A DNA stretch of 64,000 nucleotides, from positions 9,114,001-9,178,000 of the forward strand of contig JBHGNT010000003.1 in assembly GCA_043228905.1 (NCBI GenBank). The letters run 5' to 3'. This document shows positions 32,935-45,000 of the stretch, in pieces (position 1 is the stretch's first letter; every line of letters starts with the position of its first letter). A program made the position numbers and the translations under genes. The notes under the pieces are model-generated. The model was not told the origin of the DNA. It made no database searches and saw only the letters and a list, made by a program, of their open reading frames with translations. This DNA is from Azolla caroliniana (Eukaryota; Polypodiophyta).

Positions 32935-33330
32935 TTGTTGAGTTTGATGCTACCCGGTTTGAGGCCCTTCGGGCTTTGTTCCCGAAGATCTGCCTTCATC
33001 CTTTCCGGAGTCGGATTCGCTCAGATCCGACTCAACGTTGTCGGTTTCGTATTTCGGCATCTTCTTCTTCCCCTTCTCTTTGCGCGTGAACCGTCTCCTC
33101 GGTTCCTTGCGCGGGGAGAGCACGACAGAGTCTCCACCACTCGCCGGTTCCTCATCCGACTGGTCATCCCGACTCAGCCCCTCATTCGGTCCACTCAACC
33201 GAAACGATTGCGGACTCACATCTAGAGTCTCGAACCCTTCGTCTTCTGACTAGACCGGTTCAGGCTCACTAGCCTCATCCTCCGGTATCGGGTCGGGGTC
33301 GGAAGTCGGAGCCGGTAAGGCATACCATGA
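32935..33330 (-). pseudogene. Copia B family fragment (integrase-RT linker)
   Basis: The - strand frame SRDDQSDEEPAS..FTRKEKGKKKM..ESDSGKDEG matches the Copia B linker encoded at 15220-15500, and the DNA match extends to ACCATGATG. There gypsy G2 cuts it. The other part of this copy is not found on the far side of G2. Confidence 0.85.
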
Positions 33331-33710
33331 TGTCGTCTTTTAATAAAGGTAGACGTAAATAAAGGTCTTATACGTATTAAATCTATATTTAGAACACTTA
33401 GGATAAGTTAGTACAATGGTAAGGTTGGGGTTTATCTACGTGGAGGTACAGGGTTTGAATCTTGCCCTATGCACGTAATAAATAGTTTCTTCTATTTTAC
33501 AAATTTGTCTCTTCATCCGGCGAGAGACTCTCACCGGCCTTCTTTATCCGGCTCTTGCCGGTTCTTACCGGGTCCTCCTTACCCATCCGCTTCGTCCGTT
33601 CTCACCGACTCTCATCGACCTTCTTCATCTGGCTCTTGCCGGTCTGCTTCGTCCCATCCGAAGGGACCAAAAATGCAATTTTCTCATAGTGTGCGATTTA
33701 CACTACGACA
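33331..33710 (-). repeat. G2 3' LTR (380 bp)
   Basis: Ends TGTCGTCTTTTAAT..ACTACGACA on the + strand. Contains the tRNA-like stretch below and a CTTGCCGG-rich segment. Confidence 0.8.
33409..33466 (+). other. tRNA-like sequence inside the G2 LTR
   Basis: TAGTACAATGG (33409-33419) is a full match to box A TRGYNNARNGG. GGTTTGAATCTT (33452-33463) is near box B. It is antisense to the element. Confidence 0.5.
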
Positions 33711-33766
33711 CTCGCCCCCTCCAAACCTGCACATCCTCCGGTATGTGCCGAAGTTTCCGATGCTCA

Positions 33767-35956
33767 TTATTCTCCTTCATCCATAACACTCTCTGATTCT
33801 CCCCTTATGTCGACTACGAGTTGAAGTCCACTTTCTTCGCGTTCTGCATCACCACGCTCTTTGTCTGGTTGCTCCTCGTTGTCGGTCTTGTCTAGGGTTA
33901 CATAGGGTTCGTTGTCAGTCCGCTTCTTGAAGATCTTTACCCGTTTCCCCGCTATAGGCACTTGTAGTATCGTTCCATCCGACTCGCATAGTCGGTAAGT
34001 TCCGTTGTCGAAAACTTTCCGAACCTCGTATGGACCGAACCACCTTTTCGCGAACTTCTGTATCGTTGTATGTTGATGATCCAAACTACTGTCTTAGACA
34101 ATCACCCAATCTCCTTCTTCAATTTTCCGTGGTCGTAGTCGGTGCTTTGTATCGAACCGGCTTTTGTTCCGGAATCGCGCTTCTTGTTGTCTGCGTGTTG
34201 CTTCCGCTATGTCATCCGGTCTTCCCTCTAGTTGTCGTATCCGAACCGCTAGTAGTTCTTCCCGGTTCATCTCTTGCTTCCACGGTAGCATTGTCCATGT
34301 CGCGATCGCGGTTTCCGTCAACATTACCGGTGCTTGTTCGGTCATAAGTTCTGTCGTCATATAACCGGTTACGAAGCTATGCGGCGTCCGATCCGCCCAT
34401 AGTGCATACGGGAGCATCTGCGGTCAATCCTTCACCCTTCCGTCGCATGCTTTGGCAAGTGCTTTGACGATCGGTCTATGTCCTCATTTGATTTTCCCGT
34501 TGGCCTCCGGATTGTATGCCATTGTTAGTGTTAACCGAATTCCATGTTTGGTGAAGAATTCCCTAGCTTTATCAGAGTCAAGTTCTCCCCGATCCACAAT
34601 CACTTCTCCTACACACCCGTACCTGCAAAACACCTCCTCCAAAAGAAATTGGCATACCACAAAACACGTTTTCCTTCGTTGCACCCGACCTTCTACTTGG
34701 TTTGTGAGATCTTCCTGAGCTAACACCAAGTACTTCTTTTGTCCGATCCCGGTTGGCATGGCTACAATGTTGACCATCCATTTGAAGTTGATTGTCGGTG
34801 AGAATGTCGGATGTAACTCATCTCGGTGTCAAACTTTGGAGTAGATTTGACACTTCTCATAGCTTCCCGTGAACTCCGCGATATCTTTGTACATGTTCTT
34901 CCACCAATATTTTTGTTTGATTTTCACAAAAGTTGCCCATGTTCCTCGATGTCCAGCCCAATCGGATTTGTGAAACTCGAACATTATCCGGTTTCGTTGC
35001 TCTTTCGTCCTGACTACCCGAAGTGGTATGCCATCCGGTCTTTTCGGCTCCCTCCATATTAATCCATTTTTCAAGAAGAACTTTCGAACTTGCCGCTTCT
35101 TACTTCGGATCTCGACTCTCTTCTCTTTATTGTCCGATGATTCCTCGATTTCTTGTAGCACTTTCCCGATCAACAAGATTTCTCCCTCATATTCTTCTTC
35201 CCGGAATTCTTGGATTACGTTCACCCGGCATATGTGCTCCGAAGCAAAGTAGTCTTCGGAAACTTCTTCATTATCGGATTCGGTTATGTCGTCTCCGAAC
35301 CGCGCCCTTGATAGCATATCCGCTACCGCGTTGTCTTTTCCGGAGATGTGTCATACCTCCGGATTAAGTGACTTAACATATGCAATCCACCTTAGCATAG
35401 CCACATCCGATATCGTGCAACACCGCATCATCCCAAGTATCAGAAGACAATCCGTTTCGATCACTACTTCGGCTCCGATCAAATAATCTTGATCCGATTT
35501 GATTGCCGACATGACTCCCCATAATTCTCTTTTGACTTGTGCATATCCGCGTTGCCTTTCGTTGAGAACCTTTGCTCCGAATTAAATCGGATATCGCAAC
35601 CCATTCGAGTCGGCTTGATTGATAACCCATCAGATCCCGGTTGGACTTGTATCAACCGTTACTATGATCGGTCGTTCATAGCTCGGCTTCTTAAGTGCTT
35701 CAACCCTCCGTAGTGTTTTCTTGAGCTTCTTCATGGCTTTGGTGTGTTCCAGTTTCCATTCGAATTTCTTCCCCTTCCACAATAAGTGATAGAGTGGGTC
35801 CGCAATATGTGCATAGTGCGGAATCCATATGTGATAAAATGCACAAGCTCCAAGAAACCTTCGGACTTCAGATTGTGACGCGCATACTTCTTTCATAGCT
35901 TGAATCGCATCAATCTGAGGGATCATCATTTCTATGTTCACATTGTTTGCATTCAA
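33767..35956 (-). pseudogene. G2 pol pseudogene (RT end, RNase H, integrase)
   Basis: In element order: RT-connection EVRRFLGACAFYHIWIPHYA and the start of RNase H with PIIVTVDTSPTGI (35630-35956); RNase H end HISGKDNAVADMLSRARFGD (about 35290-35370); integrase zinc-binding arm with HKSDWAGHRGTWATF..YEKCQ, the first of the usual two cysteines being lost (34829-35317); core with FTKHGIRLTLTMAYNPEANG (34484-34777); C-terminal part with RPRKIEEGDWVIV and AKRWFGPYEVRKVFDNGTYR (33767-34417). Order RT-RNase H-integrase is the gypsy order. Stops separate the blocks. Confidence 0.88.
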
Positions 35957-35974
35957 ATCTGAAGGTGTTCGAGT

Positions 35975-36235
35975 CCTAGTGAGCGTTCAACTCTATAGAG
36001 CCTTCGACACCTACAAGCCTTCGACTCTAGAGAGCCTTCAACTCCCATGACCTTTCCACTCTAGCAAACTTTCAACTCTTTGGAGCTTATGACTCCCATG
36101 ACCTTTCAACTCTCGAGGCCTTTTGACTCCCACAACCTTTTAACTCTAGCGACCTTTCGACTCCCACAACCTTTTAACTCTAGTGACCTTTCAACTCCCA
36201 TGACCTTTTGACTCTCAGGAGCCATCAAGTTGCCT
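35975..36235. repeat. Imperfect tandem repeat, ~34-40-bp units
   Basis: Six to eight units of the type GACCTTTCGACTCCCACAACCTTTTAACTCTAG, between the truncated G2 and the G3 LTR fragment. No coding content. Confidence 0.8.
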
Positions 36236-36471
36236 AAAGTTCATGCTCCCCGAGTCCTTTCGTCCTTGCTAGTCCAAGACCCCCATGGTCCCAACCCAAG
36301 GTGGCCCTCCTTTTGGGATTGGGATTGGAACTAGAACTAGAACTAGGTCCCTCAATGAGTCCCAGTTTAGATTGAAATTGTGTCTCAGTTGGGACAAGAC
36401 AGGAACACCACATTCCCTAGTGTTGTGGAACTTGAGTCCCATCAAGCTCAACAAAACTTTCCCAAGATTCC

Positions 36472-37010
36472 TTATGGTTTGGGTTTGCACTTTGCTTCCT
36501 TCAAGTCGCTCTTGAGCACTTTTCCTTTGTCTTTTCGAGGCATTTTTCCTTTCATCGGTCCATCTTCAATCTTTAGCTTCTCAGTACCCCCACTCAAGAG
36601 GAACCCCCTTCTCGCTTGGGGCATTCCTGCGATAAGTGTGGTCCTCCACACTTGAAGCAACCTCGATGATGTTGGGGTGTTCATTGCTTGTTGCTTACAC
36701 TTGAGGGTTTAGGTGGCGTGTCCCAATCCTTCATCTTTCTTGGCTCTTCATACTTACGTTGGTCGTATGTTCTCGAGCTACACCTCTCCATGGGTTCTTC
36801 TTTGTGTTGGGACACCTCCCAATCACCAACCGGCTCCGCTATTTCGATCTCTTCTTCTAACGTTGCCAACTCCATTTTCACTACTTGTCTCCGCACTAAT
36901 GGGCGTAGTCCATAGAGAAACTATGCAACCTATCAAAATCACTTGGCATATTAATAATTTGAATCATCAATTTCCTATAATGAGAAATATAACTCTTTGA
37001 GTTTTCCCAA
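36472..37010 (-). pseudogene. G3 gag, C-terminal part with CCHC zinc knuckle
   Basis: RRQVVKMELATLEEEIEIAE (near 36840-36890) is the end of the gypsy gag core. A CCHC knuckle CFKCGGPHLSQEC is encoded at about 36619-36657. Stop codons and frameshifts interrupt it. Confidence 0.75.
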
Positions 37011-37034
37011 CTCGAGTTAGATTTCTTCACTCAT

Positions 37035-39085
37035 CAATCAACTTGGGAATAAAGAAGATGGCAAGTGGGAAAGCAGCAAATTCAATCTACCTCTCAAGTG
37101 AGCTTTTAAAATGAACAATGCCACACACTCCTCATTGGATAATGACAATTTTAGAGCAAGCTATAAAACAAGGATTTCCAAATGATTGGCTTATGAATTG
37201 GATTAAACCAATATTTAAAGCCGGAGATAGGAATCAACTATCAAATTGTCATACAATAATGGTGAGCTCAACTATTGCTAAATTATATGGCACTATTATG
37301 GAGCAAAAGATAAGCACATGGGCTGAGAGTACAAGCAAAAGAGCACTTGGGCAAGCCAGATTTAGACCAAAACACTCCACCATGGATCATTTGGTCACAT
37401 TAAGAGTAATCATGGAAGAGAGTCGACTCCAAGGAAAAACACTTTATTGTTGTTTTGTTGATTTCAAGAAAGCTTTTGATACCGTACCACGAAGTGAGCT
37501 TTGGAATAGAATGATAAACATTGACATGCCATTTGCGTACCGAGTTGCGGTTGCACGCCTATATGAACAAGTTAAATGCCAACTAAAAATGGATAGTAGA
37601 TTCTCAAAGCACTTCTTAAGTAACATGGGGGTCAAGCAAGGATGTCCACTATCACCCACACTCTTTGGTTTATGTATTGATAAATTAGAAGAAGTGGTGA
37701 ATAAGGTTGCAAGAGAAGAAGGATTGAATGGCCCCAATTTGATGCAACATGTTATCTTATTGCTTCTATATGTAGATAATGTGGTACTCTTCTAATATGA
37801 TGTTGATAGTATGCAACATTTACTTGGGGTATTAGAAGAATTTTGCCATAGTAGTGGACTAGAAGTGAAAGTGGAGAAAACAAAAATGATGGTAGTGCAA
37901 ACCATCCAACCTCATCATTACCCTATGCTCACATATAAAGGTGAACATATACAATTTGTTCAAAGCTTTAAATATCTTGGTATTGATGTACCCGCCACAA
38001 ATAAATGGAGTGCATGCTTTGATTCTAGACTCCAAGCCGGTTGGAAATCATATTACCTTTTGGAGAACTAATGCAACCAAAGTGATACTTGTGGATGGGA
38101 AGTAAAACTAATGTTGTTCAATGCCATGGTAACTCAAGTATTGCTTTATGGAGTAGAAGTATGGGGTGGCACCATCTCTCTTAATGCATGGGAACGAGAT
38201 TGAGAAAATTCAAAAGATGTTTTTAAAGAGGCAATTAGGAGTTAAAGGCACTACCTCTTACCAAGTTATGCTCTTCGAAACGGGTGTTCGACCCATAGAA
38301 CTATTGGCACTCCAAAGAGTATATAAATACATTACAAAAGTCAAGAATATGCCGAATCATCGATTACCACACATCTTGCTTGGAATGTTGGATGTAAACT
38401 ACAAAAGAATCATAAAAGTAAGATTCTCTCATCTGGTTGGGTTGTTGACATAAGGAAATGGTTTAGAAGATGGGTTGTGGATGATCTTTTAGAGCTTGCG
38501 AGCAATGCTATGCATTATGTAATGACTGAGGAAAGGTTGGTGGAATCATTAAGGATGACGTGGGAGGATGCTAAGAGGACAAAGCTAGAATACTACATTG
38601 CAAATGTCAACCCTAAATGTTGGTCTCAATATAAAGCAAGAATGTCTATTGATCCTATCCAACCTTATCTCATTACCAATATGAGTAGTAATGCTCGTAG
38701 AGCCCTTAAACTACTTCACACTCGATCTCACAAGTTAGGTATTGAAGTTGCATCATGGTATCAAAATGTAACGAATTTGAAGACATGTAAAGTATGCAAT
38801 GAAGGCATGGTAGAGGATGATTGTCACTTGCTCGACATATAGTGCAATTCGTTCAAGATATGCTGACATACTAAGAGGGAGTGATAACTTAAGTGCCATA
38901 CTTAAGACACCACCTAGAAGGTTGAGCTCATATGTGTATGCTTTACTAACACATAGAGACTTTGTGCTTCAACGTATGAATACCCCTTCTTAGGAAGGAG
39001 ACATATATCAAGAACACATGTATACTCTGGTCCCATAGGTCAAAATTGGCCTCTTTATGGACGATAAATATTCTAATTCTAACTT
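37035..39085 (+). pseudogene. LINE (non-LTR) reverse transcriptase pseudogene, 5'-truncated
   Basis: RT blocks in order: WIKPIFKAGDRNQLSNCHTI, RALGQARFRPKHSTMDHL, CCFVDFKKAFDTVPRSELWN, GVKQGCPLSPTLFGLCID, the active-site region LLLYVDNVVLF (YADD changed to YVDN), and GLEVKVEKTKMMV (37118-37900). A stop follows, then FKYLGIDV and frameshifted segments. The C-terminal tail (38477-38842) bears CKVC..GMVEDDCHLL, part of a C..C..H..C motif of plant LINEs; a 14-bp deletion removes its last cysteine. No endonuclease domain. The 3' end at 39085 is rich in TTCTAA. Inserted in G3 gag in the opposite orientation. Confidence 0.9.
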
Positions 39086-39089
39086 AAAA

Positions 39090-39515
39090 GTTTCATTCCA
39101 TGGAATGAAACACTCCCTTATCCTTTGCTTGAAATCCTCCCAATTTTCGAAGGGTTCCTCCACTCCACCAATAAGTACCAATTGTAGGCATCACTCTTGA
39201 GGTTCTTTATCCACTCACTACCTTCACCCATGCTCTTGGTTTCACATGAATTTGCTCCCTCGTCTAGCACCATGGACTCCCTCGTCCTGACATACTCCTA
39301 TAAGGGTACTGGCTTGTAGCTTCCATAGTCTTCTTCTCCTCAACCCTTTCTCTTTGGCTCCTCCTTTGTGGGATTTCCTCCTTTGTTTTCTCCATTAGGA
39401 TTTCCTCCTTTGTGGGTTCCCTATTGTTTGTCACTCCTCAATTGCTTCGAATTCCGACTCTGATCTACTCTCCTCCTCTCTTTCTCTTTCCTTTATCACC
39501 TTTTCTTGCCTCGGC
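39090..39515 (-). pseudogene. G3 gag, N-terminal part
   Basis: ATG at about 39513-39515 behind the primer site: MPRQEKVIKEREREEESRSE, then after several stops WIKNLKSDAYNWYLLVEWRN, which looks like the gypsy gag core. The frame is broken at about eight places. Confidence 0.6.
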
Positions 39516-39543
39516 ATTGTGTCTCGCCCAACTTGCGTTCCTG

Positions 39544-39556
39544 GTCTAATACCAAG
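39544..39556 (-). other. G3 primer-binding site
   Basis: Element-strand TTGGTATTAGACC is close to the initiator-Met complement TGGTATCAGAGC and directly follows the LTR end CATAACAC. Confidence 0.6.
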
Positions 39557-40080
39557 TGTTATGCCCCTATTTTATGAGGGTCTTAAAACGCATACAAAAC
39601 GTGGTTATGACCAAGAATTAGGACAAAAAGAGATGATTTATATTATATGTTCAAAGACATGCTTAAAACATTCACTAATTGGGATAAAATCAAAATTGGA
39701 GTTGGGATGAGCCGAGACAAATTGGGACTCGGCCAATACTAACCGGGACAACTCCCAATAACTGTGTAGAGGGACAAGAGAGAGAACTTCAAGAGTAGAA
39801 TAGGTGGGAGTAGAGTTCAGCGATCAAGAATGACAAAAATGAGGAGGAGATCCTCCTTATATGGGCCAAGAGAGTTGTTGGCGTGGCTAGCCATTGGGAC
39901 TACCCGTTGGGAATGGGTTGTCCCAACCTAGGGTGGCGCCCCTTTAGGGACGAAGATTGGTACTGGGACGGGGCCCCTTGGTGAGTCCTGGTTCAAATTG
40001 GGACTATGTCCAAGTTGGGACAGGACAAGGACACCAAACATCGGTTTTAAATCCACCAATGTCTCAACAATATTCTAACA
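39557..40080 (-). repeat. G3 5' LTR (524 bp)
   Basis: Ends TGTTATGCCCC..ATTCTAACA on the + strand; TATA-like CATATAAGG on the element strand near 39856-39864. Confidence 0.75.
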
Positions 40081-40599
40081 TAGATGTTTCTCTCTCCCTA
40101 TAAGGTTAGCTACTCGTTTTATGCCTGCACCCAAGCTCCTCGGATCATCACATGTACTTGCCATGTATCAAGTCTTTATTTGAGTTGACTGGATTCTTAG
40201 TATATCCTTAAAACAATTAGAACTTTCCCCTTTCAATAATATATTAAGGTTGTGCATGTAACAATTCAACTTGCATCTAAACATGAGTGGGTTGTGTCCA
40301 AATTGTCCAACCTAGCCCAAGTTCCTTCTAAAGTAAAATTTGGTAGAAATGGAGACTTGACTTCAACTTATACTTCCATTATTCCTTCTTGTTGAGATGT
40401 TAATTCTAAGAAATTTACTATTTCTATGATTATTTCTAAGAGGTTTACCATTTCTATGATTATTTCCATAGTTCTCTTAGTCTAGAACCATCATTTTAAG
40501 CTCATTCATGCACTCACATTGGGGACATTGTTGTGCCCTTCAACCTCATCAAAGTTCTACGTATGATGATTGTTTTGAGAGCTTTTTAACCTCTTTTTT

Positions 40600-40690
40600 A
40601 TATTCTATTTGGATGATATTTTGACATATACAAAGACTTTACAGGAGCATGAGCAACATTTCTAGAGTGTTCCTTAAAAACTGTAATAAC
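40600..40690 (+). pseudogene. Scrap of gypsy reverse transcriptase
   Basis: IFYLDDILTYTKTLQEHEQH is encoded at about 40602-40661, followed by a stop. It matches the YLDDILVYSKTLEEH block after the gypsy RT active site. Neighbouring sequence is too decayed to extend it. Confidence 0.7.
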
Positions 40691-42015
40691 ATAGAGTTTG
40701 TACCAAGCTAGAGATGCGTCAATGTGTGCAAGGCCAATTCTAAGCTCCTTCAATATTGTATCAACCCTTACAATGTCTCAATAAATCCAGATAATATCTA
40801 TATAATTCTTGAATGGTTTAATTAATTTAACTTAAATACTTTTTTAATCTAATGGCATTTCTGTTTAATTTTTTAATCAATTTGCCTTCAATGGTTTTGT
40901 TTAGGTTTGTAATAAAGTGATTCAATCTGGTCTCTACTTTCCCTTAAAACGATTCAGTCTTACTCATTTCTTTCAACAATTGGTTCCAATGGTTTGGTTG
41001 TTCTTAAGCGGTCTCGTTTGGTTTTTGCTATGTAAATATGGTTTCGGTTTACTTTCAAGGCCTAGAAACCAAACCGAGACCATATCTAATCACTTTTTGG
41101 ACTGGGGTCATAGCCTCGGAATGTAAGAACAAATCAATTTTTACCTGTTCAATGGTACTCATTACAGTTTGATATTTGTGTCTTGGGCATGGAGGAACCA
41201 CACCATCCATCTCAAATTTGGTGGTGAAACTCTACTGCGGCGATGATACTTCAGGGGAGACTCATTCGTATAACAACGCTTGATGACTCTGTTTAACCTC
41301 ATTGATTGTTTAGCTTGCCACCATCCCAAATCGACATGGTCGAAGCTTCACTACCACAATTTCAAAACCTCAAGAAACATGTTGGTTTTGTTTGAAAATA
41401 TTGTAATACAATTTATAATGCACAATGTTTATCACAAACAAATCCACAACCAATAGTCAGACCCATCTCAGCATAGCTTATCCTTGGGATTAGAGATGCT
41501 TGGAGAAATTTCTGTTTCACTGAGTTGATTTCATTCAGTGCAATACAATGCATATGCACACATCTGCATTTCATACAGGTTCTCAAATGTATCTCCAGAT
41601 AGAAACACATTAATACACTCGAAAAGTGTACAAACTAGTAATGTTTTTAAAATAATCAATTGTAGTTTTACAGTAAATTAAACACAAATAAAAATATCCA
41701 CAGATTTGACAGGAAACGGAAGTCAGCCGCAAAATTTAGTATCCTTTACATGATTGTTACATGAATAAAGATAAAGAGTGTTCAAAAGAATATACAATTT
41801 TACATCTATTTCATAGAGGCCTTGAAATGGCATGAAAATTTTGAGCATAAGGCACCATATCTATTTGAGCAGAAGGCACCGTATCTATTTGAGAAGAATG
41901 CACCGTACCTATTTGAGAAGAATGCACCATATCTATACAAGCCACCCTCCTGGTATATTAAGGGAGAGGAGAATTTTTATCACCTTTTCTACAAGACTGA
42001 AACAAAAATGCAACA
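40691..42015. other. AT-rich spacer; probable 3' UTR side of the IRE gene
   Basis: No coding exon recognised. The part next to 42016 is expected to hold the 3' UTR of the - strand kinase gene; I could not fix a poly(A) site. The stretch 40081-40599, left of the RT scrap, also shows nothing certain. Confidence 0.4.
41850..41945. repeat. 24-bp tandem repeat, 4 copies
   Basis: Units AAGGCACCATATCTATTTGAGCAG, with two to four changes each. It lies within about 170 bp of the kinase stop codon, likely in its 3' UTR. On the + strand it keeps a frame with an 8-residue period (KAPYLFEQ). Confidence 0.9.
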
Positions 42016-45000
42016 TTATGAAGAAACACCATCTTTTGCGCTTTTCATGAGCAAATCGTAATTGATGGCTGCAAGCTGCGACAGATTCTGCATCCAGCAA
42101 AGGTAAAATGTCATGCATGATAAATGCAAACTCTGAAACATGTGTATATCTGTGTTTTCACGTTCTTCCTTACACTTCCAAGAGGATACCATAGTATAGT
42201 TCTGCATCAATTAGTAAATACACATATGGATTTACCATCTGAATATTCAGACTAGGATGTATGAGGTAACATCTATTATTTTCTTCTCGACAAGTATATA
42301 GCCAGATAGAGAATACTACAAACCCTCTCCATAGAAGAAAAAAAATATGTACTTCAATAGGACACCTCATTACCTTGAAGGAAAAACTGCTAAATGAGTA
42401 ATTTGTCACAGAAGTACTACTGAAGTCAACAAGGTCTGTTGGTACATCCTCCTACAAAATAAATTGCTAAATGTTTACTTCAATATTCAAGATATCACAT
42501 ACAGAGAGGTTTAAGTCCTGTTTATGAATTGGGAAAAAATCCAATTAGCCTGACTTTCTCTTTATTTCCTTAAGTTATCATTATATCCCAATCATTGCTA
42601 AAATAGCAGATATCATTACACAAAGATAGGTTGACCAAGGGTATTTGGGAAAATAAAGAAAAACTTGGGATTACTTCAGAGTTTTCCATTGAAAGCATTA
42701 GAGAGTTTAGTATACCTGTTTATCCAACATATGGCTCCCTGTTTTTCTTCCTGGATCGCTGGAGGAACTCCCACCAACCGAGTTAACAATGCCTTCTGAA
42801 GGTTCCCAATTTTGACGAGAACTGAAGTAGCTTGTGTCATGTGGACTTTCTGGATTTGGAACAAATGCAGCCTGCCAATTTAAGTTTACGAAATTGTAAG
42901 CCACATCATCTCCATAACAAAAATATCACAGCGCAACCAGCATATTCTGGTAGCATTTGTGATCAACAATGGCTATATCCTGTGACGTGGGTAAATAAGT
43001 TTAACATGTACCCACCATTATTTCTCATTCAGAGAAACAATTTTTCAACTGAACCATTTTAGGCTATGAGGTGAAGTGTCATGTCACTCGATCAATATCA
43101 CATGAGACTGTGATAACTCTTCCTTATATTACAGCATTACAGCATTTTCCAAATTACAACTACAAAAGAATACCACATTGCATCAAACATATCTAATCCT
43201 CCAGAGAAACACACCCCATCACCTGTTCCTCCAGAGTCCAGATGGCACGTATTTCAACCCAATAAAGAAAATATTTTGTTGAAGTATCAGTCTCAGAACC
43301 TTATCCATTGATTGATGATACATTATAGCATAAACAGGAGACCGAGCATGGAAAGTTCGGTCATATTTTACTAATAGTTCTACCATTTCAGAATAATTTT
43401 CCAAAGAAGAATGTGCAATGCCAAGTGGCTTTTGAAACCTCTTTTGTGATGCTGTATCCTCTTATATCAAATGGAGGGATGCTCCTTCATAGATATTCTG
43501 TTTTTGGCACTAGTTATGGCGAAGGCAACGATTCAGAAAGAGATTAAGCAAACAAAACCACCCAGCAAATTCTTCTAAGAAAATGGTTCAAAAGATGGGG
43601 TGTGGATGATCTTTTAGAGCTTTCGGGCAATGCTATGCATTATGTAATGATTGAGGAAAGGTTGGTGGAATCATTAAGGATGAAATGGGAAGATGTTAAG
43701 AGGACAAAGCTAGAATACTACATTGCAAATGTCAACTCTGAATGTTGGTCTCAATATAACACCAGAATGCCTATTGATCCTATCCAACCTTATCTCATTA
43801 CCAATATAAGTAGTAATGCCCATAGAGCCCTCACACTACTTCGCACTCGATCTCACAAGTTAGGTATTGAAGTTGCATCCTGGTATCAAAATGTAACAAA
43901 TTTCAGGGCATGTAAAGTATGCCATGAAGGCATGGTAGAGGATGAATGTCACTTGCTCTTCACATGCTCGGCATATAGTGCAATTCATTCAAGATATGAT
44001 GACATATTAAGAGGGAGTGATAACTTAAGTGCCATACTCAAGACACCACCTAGAAGGTTGAGCTCATATGTGTATGCCTTATTCACGCATAAAGACTGTG
44101 TGCTTCAAGGTATGAATACCCCTTTTTCAGGAGGAGACACATATCAAGAACACATGTATACTCTGGTCCCATGGTCAAATTTGGCCTCTTTATGGACAAT
44201 AAAATTTCTACTTCTAATTCTAATTCTTGGAATCAACAAAAATGTCGAACACAGCAGGTAAGCAAGCGAATTAGCTGTGTGCATCTAAAGCACAGTTAAG
44301 AACTCACTTAGTATATCTGTCCATTTCAGCTCTGTGAAAACATGATTGTTATAATAATACAAGTGCATGTGGTTGCATTTCTATACACCAAGGCAGAGCC
44401 AAACATAAAGCTCAATGTGTATTAAATGCAAACCAAATGATAATAAATTTTGAAATGTAATATACAATCAAACGCATATTTGAAAGTTCAGCAAGACATT
44501 TATAGTTGATATCTTGAATCAATATTGACATGAAAAACTTACAAAGTTAGTCTTCCGTAGACATTATGGAGGTTAAACTTGGCAGAAACTAATCACATTT
44601 TAGATTATAAAGAATTGAAGTATATAAGTTCCATAAACAGACTGAATCCAACACATTACCTTTTGTCTAGCTAATGTGCTCCAATTCACACCCCTGAAAA
44701 ATGGATGTCCTTTGACCTGCCCAAAAAAAGGAAATGAAGAGTTATGAAAAGTCAGTTCTATTGACACAAGATCTTTCAGCATTCAAAAACTGGAAGATCA
44801 AATGAAGAAGTGCTTAGCACCTCTATAGAAAGAAAGAAAGATATATTAATGTCTTTTAAAAGGCCAAAATGGCCTATAAGACCAAACAGGAGATTACATC
44901 TTAAGTGTTGTTAGTCTTTGAGAACAACAAATCAAAATAAAATAAATATTACTCAGTAAATATAAAAATAAATAAGATAAAAAGAGACTAAAGAATCTGG

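Larger units (their letters stand above)
33331..35957 (-). mobile_element. Gypsy G2, 5'-truncated Ty3/gypsy element
   Basis: The 3' LTR (33331-33710), a polypurine tract on the - strand (GGTTTGGAGGGGGCGAG, 33711-33727) and the integrase/RNase H coding remnant are in the right order for a - strand element. The part upstream of the RT C-terminus and the 5' LTR are missing; homology stops at about 35957. Confidence 0.8.
36285..40080 (-). mobile_element. Gypsy G3, gag-only remnant split by a LINE
   Basis: On the - strand: 5' LTR 39557-40080, primer site, gag N-part 39090-39515, [LINE insertion], gag C-part with zinc knuckle 36472-37010, then LTR-like sequence at 36285-36415 that resembles 39900-40040 (GGGACAAGACAGGAACACCA-type blocks). 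No pol is present, so pol was deleted or the element never had it. Confidence 0.65.
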
